Source: Solea solea (lineage: Eukaryota > Chordata > Actinopteri > Pleuronectiformes > Soleidae). From it: DNA of 64,000 nt. How positions within the stretch are numbered: position 1 is the stretch's first letter; each line of letters opens with the position of its first letter. Location: the NCBI RefSeq assembly GCF_958295425.1, contig NC_081143.1, positions 15,942,516 through 16,006,515 on the forward strand, read 5' to 3'. Made by a program: the position numbers and the translations under genes. The notes under the pieces were generated by a model. That model made no database searches, was not told where the DNA came from, and saw only the letters and a program-made list of their open reading frames with translations. Shown in pieces: positions 54,385-64,000 of the stretch.

Positions 54385-57300
54385 ATGTCGGCCCAGGCGC
54401 AAATGCGAGCCATGCTGGACCAGCTCATGGGGACAGGGAGAGACGGTGAGCTCGGCTGCCCGTGAGCACAGCTAGAACTGGGGCAGGAGTTTGAGTTGTT
54501 GCTACTAGCGTTAGCCACAGCGAACTTAGCAGTCTGCCACACAGTGACAGGCAGGCATGCTTCATATGTAGCCGAGCTAGCTCGCATGAGGCTAGCCAGC
54601 CGGTTAGCTACCTGTTGTCTTAAAGTTGACTCGGCAAGTTTAGATGCGAGGAACAGCTACAAGCCTATCATGCTAACATGTTAGCATTAAACTTGGTCCT
54701 GGACTTAGTGGCGTAATTTCTCTTTACCAGATGATGTCACTTTTACCAGAGTTCTATCCTAGTAGCTAACTTTAAGCTTGATAGGTAAGGTCATGTAGGG
54801 TAGTGTGGTCCCATTACTTGTAATGTAGTGGTTTATGTATATCTTTTACAAGATCTTGGTCTATTGTAGTAGAGGGTGCCACGATTCATCAAAGGTTTTA
54901 CTGTATTTATTGTCATTTTGTTGGAATAAATGATATAAATACTAGTTTGTAATGATCATAGGATCAGTAGCCACTGTCACAATTCACGGATCAGTGAGAA
55001 TCTATGTAAATATTCAAACTGATGACTGTAGTCTGGCTCTGGTTATGATGATCATTCATGTGTTTGCTGTCCTGGGTTTGTTTTTGCAGGGGACTCCATG
55101 CGGCAGAGAATTAAATTCTCAGATGAGAGGGTTTGTAAGAGTCATCTTTTGGATTCATGTCCTCATGACATCCTGTCAGGCACCGTGAGTATCTTAATTA
55201 CATTTATGTCTTTACACACAGAGCGAGCACCATATATCATTCAATAAGGATGCCTTGTCTTTTCTGATTGTTGAGTATTAGTAGTAGGTGTGGGTCAAAA
55301 TATCGATTTGGATATATACTGTCGTTCTTCCTTGTGCAATACAATAATTGATATGCCAGGGCAAATACTGATATTTTAAAAAGTAAACAGTCCCTGCCAG
55401 TTTCACTCATTGGGTGCTGCGAATAATGGAATGGCAGAGAAAGCTACATTAAGAGATGCCCCATCCTTATTTAATACATATATTTTATGCACATGTGATT
55501 TATTATGCAAAATTGTAGTTCATAATGTTTATATATAAACACATGGCATTCAAATTAGTTCACACAGTGTTTACACTTATCAGCTTCACATTACTTTACT
55601 TCACTATCTCTGCAATTCTCAATTATAGCGTTTATGTCGAGACAGATAAAGGCAGCAGCAACGTTGTGCTAGTAAAGTGAGATACCAGCAAACAGGGTAA
55701 CGTGACTGAGAAAAAAAAAGAAAATTGCCCACACAAAGATTTAAGAACTACTCAAAACATTTAAGAGCTGTTTGAATATTCCCTTTGTCAGGTCTGATAG
55801 TACCTGTTTTTAGATGATGGGTGGATTGGGCGCAATTTAATATCGTTGTATCGTTCTGTTAACAAAGACTAAGGTGAGAAACAAACAAGATTCTTAAATA
55901 AGGTCATTATAAATCATGGTTTCCTGGAATGTGTCACTTCAAACAGTGTTCTAAAGTCACTTGTGAAATAGTAATCATTAAACCCATCATAATAATTACA
56001 CGAAATTCCAACACAATCAACTTGTTGCAAGTGTTTTTTTATGGCAATCCAAGATTAAATTGTTCCATCCCTATTCAGGACCACATAGCAAGGCCAGTGA
56101 TTGTAAATAGACAAGGCTACAAAATGTTTAAGTTAACTTCTGGCCATCTTCCTCCCATCCAAATGTTATAATGTGATCAGCTCAAATGGAAGGCAAAAAG
56201 CACTTAAAACTGAAAAAAAGGCAGATGGTACCGGTCTCTAGGAATGTTACTAAACTTTAATTGTTTTTTTACTTCTGTAATATATTCAAGTCTAGGTTTA
56301 CTGGTACTGTACCATGCCACCAGTATTTCAGTGGGCTGGAATACAGAGCAGACTGATAGATGTGTAACTGTCTAAATACTACATTTTTAACATCATTCAT
56401 TTATCAGGACAACAGATCATAAGATGGATGAGAAAATGAAACCTAATACATTCATGTCTGTCTGATTTGTGCAGAGAATGGACCTGGGGGAGTGTATAAA
56501 AGTCCATGACCTGGCCCTCCGAGCAGACTACGAGATTGCCTCCAAGGAGCAGGAGTACTTTTTTGAACTTGATGTGAGTGCCTCAGAGTGCAGTCGCTCT
56601 TAGACTGTTTCTGATAATCACTTTGAAAGCTAGGCTGTCTCTGTGGTGTAAAGTTAAATTCTTAATGTTGGTGGATGTCCATCACAATCATACTTGCGCC
56701 CTCCTGATGATTCATGTCACAATAGCTGATAATGGGGAATTGATGATATAAAGCGCATTACATCCGATTAATCTCTCTTGTGTAGTTTTTCCTGCATAAG
56801 TCAAATTTTGCATGTAAATTGTGAAGCTCTGTGTGCTAAACAACAGTATTCAGCTATAAAATGAAAGTTTATTTCTGAACTAAAATTCCAGGCACACCTG
56901 TTTTTTTTGTGTTTTTGCTACTCATCAGGCTTATCAAAGTTTGGCAGTGCTGTTGTAAGTGACTGTATAATAAGTTTAAGAATGATTGGGATGAGAATGA
57001 AAGGATGGTGTTGCTGTGTGTCTGAGGGAAACAGATATTAGAGCTGGACATCATAGCCATGACAATTTAAGAACCCCTTATAGTATTAAAGCGAATGTGT
57101 TATTTTAGAAAGTTTTGCTGAGAGAAAGAATGAAAATTAAGTATTCAAATTCGATTTTATTTTGTGGTTAAAACATATTGTTTGACATAATAAATATTTT
57201 ACAAGCAATACTTTTGTATTTTTCTCATAGTAAAATCCTTTTGATAATTTTTTTCAGGCTGCTGAACACCTTCAGTCCTTCATTGCCGACTGTGACCGCA

Positions 57301-60300
57301 GAACCGAGATGGCCAAGAAACGACTCGCTGAAACACAGGATGAGATCAGTGCTGAAGTGGCTGCAAAGGTGAAAAACCTCACTGTTTTTTCAGTTTTTGA
57401 TTATCGTCCATATTAATTAGAAAATTCATACACACAGTATAGATATAATTATGGACCATAATCCTTAAAATATGTATACACATGGCCTCACACATGAAGT
57501 AAGCAAAAATATTACTTGACGGGGTGTACTATGTGTAATACAAAGTAACGTTGGTCAGACCGACTGTGAACAGACTTGAGCCATGGGACAGTTTCATTTG
57601 GCTAGTTAAAACTTCAGTTCAATTGTTTATGGCCACTGGTCAGCGGATTCCTGACATTTCACATTTTTTTAGCACATTAATCTGTTAAATCTGTGACATA
57701 ATTCTTAACTGTTTGACAAGAAGGTTCATTTCTGCAGTAAAGACTTTAGGTGGCGCTGAGAGCTCATGTACACTCATCATGTGTGTGTGTCCTTCGTTGC
57801 AACAGGACACTTTACACCAGCCTTCAGAAAACCCTGTGTGTTCAAACTTGACTAACCAAACACTTAAAAGGCTGATTGACTCTGGATGACTCACTTAAGA
57901 CAGACTCACTCTCCATCTGGCCACCATCAAGTCCACAAAAAAACAACAAAAACACAACTCTGTGAAATGATTTATTTACATCTTAATACTCCGGTGTAAT
58001 ATTTTGAAAACTTATTTCTCAATGTTTGTCTCTGCCATGAAAAGGCCGAACGTGTCCATGAGTTGAATGAAGAGATTGGAAAGCTACTGGCCCGGGCAGA
58101 GCAGCTCGGCGGTGAGGGGAACGTAGATGAAGCCCAGCAGGTGCTGGAAATGGTGGAGAAGACCCGGGCCTTAAAGAAAGAAGCGGAGGTCTGAAATTAC
58201 ATTTTTTGTGACCGGAATATTGTGTTAGTCATGAAATAAAAATTGAAATAGTTACTTCTCCACTTGCGTCTTTACACTCACACCTTTGTTTCTGCAGGAC
58301 GTGTATAGAAATTCCATGCCAGCATCCAGCTTCCAACAACAAAAACTTCGGGTGTGTGAGGTGTGCTCTGCTTACTTGGGTCTACACGACAACGATCGAC
58401 GCCTTGCTGACCACTTTGGGGGCAAACTGCACCTCGGCTTCATTGAAATCCGCGAGAAGCTTGAAAAGCTGAGGGTAAGGGTTGCCTTTCAGCTGTTACA
58501 CAGCAGTTGTTACATTATTGACCGGTAAGCACTGTGACACATGTCCATTTGTCATAAATGTGTTATTTGTGTTTTGTTTTTGTTTTTTCCAGAAAGCAGT
58601 TCTAGAAAAACAAGAAAGAATGCGATTGAGAAGACGAGAGGAACGTGAGAAAGAATTTAATCGAGAGCGACAGTGGGACATGGAGCGAGATCAGGACAGG
58701 GAGCGAGATCAGGACAGGGAGCGAGATCAGGACAGGGAGCGAGATCAGGACAGAGAGCGAGAGTGGGACAGAGATAGAGATAGGGAGAGGGAGCGTAGGA
58801 GGTAAGAACGTTTTTCATTCTCTCATAGTGTATATTGCCGTGTTAGTTATGTGTCGTTTGAAAGCTTAAACTTTCTTATTTCTGTTTTTGTTGCAGGTCA
58901 AGGTCAAGAAGTGGAGACCGTTACAGGTATGTCTGACATCTGTGTACACATTTTGTTTTATTGGTTAGTTGGGCTGGGCGTCTTAAAAAACGAGACAATA
59001 TTGTTATATTGATATTCATGTATATCATACTCTTAGAGCCACCGGCAGATCTACTCTCCCTGTGGTTCTTGATTATTTTAATCATCGATTGATTGGCTGA
59101 TTTTTTACTTATTACTTGTTAGATCCACAAAAATCAGTTTTTCCCAAATCTTGAAATGGTGATGTTCTAAAATGTAAATTTTAGTGATCGCATTGTTATA
59201 TAGTGCAAAGAAACCAGAAATTACTCACATTTAAGAAGCTGAAGACTCAGAGAACTTGTTTGAATTATTACCATGACGTTTAATTTAGTAATTGAATAAT
59301 AATCGATATATCGTTGCAGCCCTAGTGAGAACTATAACTCAAAAAGTTATAAGTTATTTACATATATTAAACAGAATTTATTTGAAAGAAGGCTGATGGA
59401 ATGTTTGAATGATTTCTTAACCAATCACCTATGATGATGTAAATTATGCTTTTGAGGGTATTGACAATGTGTGGAAAAATATATGATGTTAGCTTCTTAA
59501 TGGCAAATATTTCGTCACTGAGGAAGAATATGTATCACTTCCCCAGCTTTAAATTGTAATCTCCTGTTTTTTTCCCCCACTGAAAATGTTTGTAATTATT
59601 TAAGTAGGGACGGAGGTAATTCGTCTTCCCATCACTCGAGACACCACCCTTCCTCCCGTTCCAGAGAAGAAGGTGGAGAACGGGATAGAGAGAGAGAGAG
59701 GAAACATCGACACAAGGACAGACACCGCTCACGCTCCCACTCTCACAGACACAAAAGGAAGAGGTGAGGTTTTTTATCAGTGAAACCTGCACACAGCATC
59801 ATTAGGATTATTGCTGTGAGATGGTGCACCTCCTTAAAGGGTAACTTGGGGCAGTTTCACTCCAGAGCTGTTTGACCCGCTTTAAAACGGACCAGAGTTT
59901 GCCAGAATAGGCCAGGTAGGTGTGAAAGTTCATCTGAGCTCTGGTGCGGACCAAACAAGCTTAAAACGTGGGTCTCGGTTCGCTTACGGTGTCAAATGCA
60001 AACGGACTATCCAAAGAATCAAAGAGATGGAGTGGGGATAGCTCGCTGCCTCACCTACTGCTTATACTAGGCAGCTACTTGTGAAAACACAAAATGAAAG
60101 TAAAAACAGAAACCCCAATACTGCATCATTTTAATGTTGCTCCTTTGTTTTTATGGTGAACAAGTCAGCTGAAGGGGGATGAATTTTCGATGAGCAGAAT
60201 TATCTCCTACTCATTTATTTTTAATTTAATACAGCCCTAAACGAGCAGCTGTCGTATCTGCGTGACATTGTCCAGGTACTTTGGTCCACTTACAGAAATG

Positions 60301-61061
60301 CAGCGTGAAAGTGAACCAATGCGTTCTACATATGAAAAGTCCCATTTTAATCGGATTAGGACAATAATTTGGTTTTCTTAATGTTATGTAAACAGGTTAG
60401 TCTGCCTAAAATCCAGCTGGCCATAGTTGGACTAACATCCTGGACAATGTGATTCATAGTCCGATTACTCCTGCGTGCATATGCTTCGTCCAACTGGAGT
60501 CGGACTTGACATTCTGTGTATGCAGCAAAGTATCTTCCCCAGACTTTGCTCTCTATTTTCCAGCCATTTTTTTATATTACAGATGTGAGTAAAATACTTA
60601 TTCTAAGGCTATGAAAAATAAATGATGAACACACTTAAACAAACACACATATGGTAGTATATTTAACTTTTCTACCTAATTGGTTAACAGAATGAGCAGT
60701 CCTTAAATCTGACAGTCCTATTGTTCACCTGCGACTCAGACTTAGGGCACTTTTCTTTAATGTCTAAGTCTTAAACTGTTTAAGCAGAAATTATGAATTG
60801 TTTGTTTTTTTTTCCCCCCACAGGTCTTCCAGAGATAGATCATCAAACACTCAAGAGCGAGAGCCCTCTGAGTCCCAAGAGCGATGCAGAGAGGGGGCAG
60901 GAGAGGGATTGCGTGATGACAAGGCGGAGTATGGAGACTGGGAAGACAGGGGGAGGTCCAACTTCCCAGACACGGCCAGGGGCAAGGAACGAGAACGCTC
61001 CCTGTCATTTGAGCGGGACCGACAGTCCAGCTCAGAAGAGAGAGAGTCTGGGGAGATATAA
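54385..61061 (+). CDS. luc7l2: LUC7-like 2, U1 snRNP-associated splicing factor, 10 coding exons
   Basis: LUC7 proteins associate with U1 snRNP in the nucleus and influence 5' splice-site selection. Exons: 54385-54445, 55090-55184, 56475-56573, 57258-57368, 58045-58188, 58298-58474, 58593-58801, 58897-58926, 59608-59763, 60824-61061; continuous frame, 439 aa. The N-terminus MSAQAQMRAMLDQLMGT matches vertebrate LUC7L/LUC7L2. Zinc finger 1 (CCCH): C36, C44, C59, H63. Coiled-coil helices span about 100-170. Zinc finger 2 (C2H2): C190, C193, H209, H215 within the near-invariant RVCEVCSAYLGLHDNDRRLA. The C-terminus is Arg/Glu/Asp- and RS-rich, with an ERDQDR repeat in exon 7, and ends EERESGEI. 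The words RQRIKFSDERV and AAKAERVHELNEEIGKL favour LUC7L2 over LUC7L. The RS tail is more RE/RD-like than in human. Downstream of the lipocalin array, same strand as cenpm. Confidence 0.92.
58684..58758 (+). repeat. 18-bp coding minisatellite in luc7l2 exon 7
   Basis: GAGCGAGATCAGGACAGG is repeated four times in tandem (the last unit with one change), encoding ERDQDR four times in frame. The units are almost identical at DNA level, so the array is recent and probably variable in copy number. Confidence 0.93.
59075..59330. mobile_element. Dispersed non-coding repeat, copy 2 (luc7l2 intron 8)
   Basis: It ends ATCGATATATCGTTGCAG then CCCTA and carries, inverted, the same words as 42670-42880 (AAAGAAACCAGAAATTACTC, CACATTTAAGAAGCTGAAG). 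Non-coding. Confidence 0.5.
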
Positions 61062-62400
61062 GCAGGAGGGGATGCCTCTGAAGTCTTTGATTTGCATATA
61101 TTGTTCAGAAACAGGATCATATTGGTACGGCTGTGGGTGTGAGTGTGCGTATGTTTGTGGGTTTGGGATGGGATAAGCTTTGTGTATGTGCTCAAAATGA
61201 AAAATGTACATTAGAGCAGCAGTGACTAGTGGAAACTGAACAAGGAGACGAGGGAATAGCTTAATTGGTGGCAGTCAAAGAAAACATACCAACTTTTATA
61301 AATCTCTGAATTGTGAGACTTAAGTGTGCTTAAAACAGTACAGTCATATCTTTATGGCATATTGTCGATCTTGTTAAGATGACAGTGATGAGAGATGTGA
61401 CAGAAATCGCACTTAAAAGTCTTTTTATTTTCTTCACATGAAGTGCTGTTATTTTTTTTTTACCATTAGTTAAATCTTTCATGTTTTTACTGTATTTTCT
61501 GTCCCGTTGGTTTCAGTCGCTGTTGATTAATTTACACAGGACTGAAATGAGCTGTTACTGATGGAAGGCATTTATGATGTTTGTTATATTCACTGCCTTA
61601 AAGCCACAACAATCTCATTTGGTAAATTAGATTCACATCCTCGATAAGACATTGCAAATAGGCTGTTATTTCAAAATAAACTCCCTTCTTTTTCACATGT
61701 GAAGGCAAATGTATAATGTGAATATTTACATACTGACAGCCAAAGCTCCAGGGACTTGTCTTCTTCTTGTTGATAATACAACCTTCATTCACAGGAGGGA
61801 TTTACTTTGCTGTGCCATCATAGTGAATAAAATGCTCTGCTATAATTCAAACAATGTTTTGTCCAGATTTCTGCCAATCTTAAGCTTCTGTTAATTCACA
61901 ATAGTAGTTAAGTCTATTCATTAGCCTACAGTGGTATGTAAATATGCATTTGGGGATCAACTTATTATGCACACTTATTATTATCCAAAACTGTTGTATT
62001 GGTCTCTTGTGATTGTGCTGGTGAATCTCCATTCTAGACTGAACATTGTAGCAGAATCATAGACTATTTGATTGCATCAGAATGTAGAAAGTGTAGAATA
62101 TTCTACACTTTCTACACTTTCTACATTTAAAAGTTATTTATTTTTGTCCAAATCAAACCCAAATTATGATTTAGTGTAGGTTTATGATTAGCTGCCTTGT
62201 GAATTATATCTGTCCTACTAATCAGTTCTCATCTGCCACTGACCTAATGCATTTCAGTCTTAGAAAAGTAACCAATACCACTGTAATCAAAACCTTGTGT
62301 ATGAAAAAGGTCACGAAAGTACGATTAAAAAGTGGAACTTGTTCTTAGACGTATCTAATTTGATGAAAGTTGCACAAGAACTGAACCGCAAACAGGTGCG
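61062..62400. other. luc7l2 3' UTR and spacer to cenpm
   Basis: AATAAA-type signals occur at 61674-61679 and 61827-61832, so the luc7l2 3' UTR is probably 0.6-0.8 kb. Beyond it lies a perfect 34-bp palindrome (62083-62116). No gene was found. Confidence 0.55.
62083..62116. repeat. Perfect 34-bp palindrome
   Basis: TGTAGAAAGTGTAGAAT is followed with no spacer by its exact inverse complement. An extra CACTTTCTAC unit continues on the right. Confidence 0.95.
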
Positions 62401-62551
62401 GTACACCCGGCTTCCTGTAGGTGGCAGCAGCTCACCGTCCGTCAATGAGAAGAAAACGCCGTGACGTCAGACGCACGTTCGTAAAAGAGGCGCGAGTCGG
62501 TGTCTGTCATTTTCTGTATGAACCGCTTTGGTTTGTTTTGGTAAAGTCAGG
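62401..62551 (+). promoter_or_regulatory. cenpm promoter with CRE and CTCF-like motif
   Basis: A full palindromic CRE (TGACGTCA, 62462-62469) lies about 85 bp before the ATG, inside a CpG-rich stretch (CGTTCG, GGCGCGAGTCGG). CTGTAGGTGGCAGCAG (62415-62430) resembles a CTCF core. No TATA box. Motif calls only. Confidence 0.5.
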
Positions 62552-64000
62552 ATGTCTTTACTGAAACCCTTCAGTAAACTACCTTGTTTAAACTCAGCCA
62601 ACATCCTGGTGAGTGTCTGCTTCATTATCGTTTTACTGTGAAACACAACCGCTCTGTGAAAACATTGTCAGACCTGTTATGGTCGAGAAGACCGGCGAGT
62701 TTACGTTGAACTCGAGCGACTCGTTCCGCTAACTGTCGGAAGAAAACGCATAGCTGAGAACCTAGTAAAGTGAGCAACTCTTATTCTTTATCCTGCACAC
62801 GTAGATATTGTTTGTACGTAGGAGAAAAACATATACTCGTCCAAATACAGGACAATTCCAAAGACAGAATGCTAAATAATCCACAGGGCAGGAGAATGTA
62901 CATAAAGTTGTGGCGAGTGCAAAATGGTGTGCATAATTGAATGGTTTGGTGTGTTTTTGTTGTTGTTTATCATGTTTTTCCCCCTGAGCTGGTGGAGAGT
63001 GACGAGGAGTTTCAGCAGAGTTTAGCAGACGCTCTGGTGGACGAGACGGATTTCACTGTCAATGTGTGAGTTTGTGTCCTGAGGTCAACTGTGTCAACCA
63101 GGAAAAATCCTTGTCCTTAAGCACAGCTAGAGACCATTTGTGACTGTTTTGTTTATGTATAAATGCCAGGCCTGGGACAGCAGGCTGTCATCATGATTCA
63201 GTAATTGTATCACCATACTTGCAGATTTGATTTGTATTGCACTAGTACTATAATTCTATAATATGATAGTATTGACAATTACAACATTCTTTTCCTTAGT
63301 GCACAGCGCATGTCAATCAGACAATAATCTAAATTAAAGGGGACAGTGGCACATAATGTACAAGAGAATATTTTCTTTGTTTTGTTAAGTGCCACATATA
63401 GCTGCATCTGCCAGTAATAAAATTAATTGAAAATAAGGTGTTATTTAGCTTTGTTGCTCAGTGTTTACTGAACTACTAATCTAAGGAAATAAAATGCTGG
63501 GCCAAAATGTATACAGCCTCTGAAAACATGACACAGCATAAATGTCAAGTATCCCGATTCTGGAGGAGCAGACTATTTAAAAAAATAAAATAAAAAAAGT
63601 CACTGTACATCTATCGATTTTTTTCCTCCCCCCACCCCTAATATATTATTATATTATATATTTTTTATGAATGACTAAAAAACACAAAATTTCCCTCTGA
63701 AATTCAGAGCACAAGCACAATTTGGACAAAACAAAGCGTTCAAGTAAAGTATGAATGCTATATGAATACTTTATTAACTGTCCTGTTTTCAGATAAACAG
63801 GACAGTTAATAAAGTGGCACCTAGTGTGATCTGCTGCTGTGGGTGCCCATCTGCTTCAAGATGGGCACCCAAAGATGTTTTGTGCGTTCAGAGAGGGTCT
63901 TCTGTGTTAAATTGAGTGACTGTTGCCTCTCTGTCATTTTATGCACCACTTTTACTTGGAAAACAATTATTGTGATCATCAAAGTGTTGCTTAACAATTT
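62552..64000 (+). CDS. cenpm: Centromere protein M, first two coding exons (partial; exons 62552-62608 and 62989-63065)
   Basis: CENP-M is a small GTPase-like pseudo-enzyme in the CENP-H/I/K/M part of the constitutive centromere-associated network at kinetochores. Exon 1 encodes MSLLKPFSKLPCLNSANIL and is followed by GTGAGT. Exon 2 starts after CTGAG and encodes LVESDEEFQQSLADALVDE and a few more residues, with donor GTGAGT. Joined, this parallels the start of human CENP-M (MSVLRPLDKLPGLNTATILL) as I remember it. The remaining exons lie beyond the window; the rest of the interval is intron 2. The identification rests on about 44 residues, so it is good but not certain. Confidence 0.82.
63066..64000. 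other. cenpm intron 2 (part), with a Tc1 relic
   Basis: A/T-rich sequence without further exon. Its right part holds the hairpin-forming Tc1 remnant at 63769-63910. Confidence 0.55.
63769..63910 (-). mobile_element. Tc1-like relic with two perfect hairpins
   Basis: CTTTATTAACTGTCCTGTTT (63769-63788) is inversely repeated at 63795-63814 after a 6-nt loop. The right arm runs into AATAAAGTGGCACCTAGTG, then ATCTGCTGCTGTGG and TTTTGTGCGTTCAGAGA, Tc1 transposase words on the minus strand. A second perfect hairpin, GGGTGCCCATCT with AGATGGGCACCC, is at 63841-63870. Confidence 0.7.

Noticed and set aside
58684..58758. CRISPR-like direct repeats
   Set aside because: The 18-bp units are contiguous, without spacers, and in a coding frame of a vertebrate gene.
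63841..63870. microRNA precursor
   Set aside because: The 12-bp perfect stem with a 6-nt loop is too short for a pre-miRNA and lies in a transposon relic.

Overview
The window is vertebrate nuclear DNA, almost certainly from a teleost fish and probably a spiny-rayed one. The evidence is GT-AG split genes with vertebrate exon phases, dense CA/GT microsatellites, Tc1-like relics and short TTAA-flanked inverted-repeat elements, and the gene order clock - kit - fip1l1, which corresponds to the human 4q12 neighbourhood. All gene models were built by hand from splice signals, reading frame and remembered family sequences; no alignment was run.

Layout. (1) 1-235, + strand: the last coding part of clock, with a 16-glutamine run, followed by a long 3' region. 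(2) 5,620-24,973, - strand: a complete 21-exon KIT receptor tyrosine kinase (955 aa), convergent with clock and probably the teleost kitb copy. (3) about 25-33.7 kb: gene-free, repeat-rich DNA where pdgfra would be expected if the ancestral block were intact. (4) 33,995-41,493, +: fip1l1, 16 coding exons, 551 aa. (5) 43,252-52,570, +: three tandem six-exon lipocalin genes of the alpha-1-acid glycoprotein / saxitoxin-tetrodotoxin-binding-protein-like family. Copies 2 and 3 are a young tandem duplication. (6) 54,385-61,061, +: luc7l2-like splicing factor, 10 exons, 439 aa. (7) 62,552 to the end of the window, +: the first two coding exons of cenpm.

The genes do not form one pathway. clock is a circadian transcription factor, kit is a pigment-cell, germ-cell and blood-cell receptor, fip1l1 acts in mRNA 3'-end processing, luc7l2 acts in U1 snRNP 5' splice-site choice and cenpm acts at the kinetochore. 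The lipocalins are probable secreted plasma carriers of small hydrophobic ligands.

The most interesting region is the lipocalin array. Copies 2 and 3 are almost identical over about 0.5 kb around exon 1 and close to identical in an intron. Exons 2, 4 and 6, which encode much of the ligand-binding barrel and the tail, differ strongly. This points to gene conversion together with fast ligand-pocket evolution. Other points are a nest of three transposable elements in a kit intron, UG/CA repeats next to several kit splice sites, a CTCF-like site at the kit/fip1l1 boundary, and several perfect palindromes.
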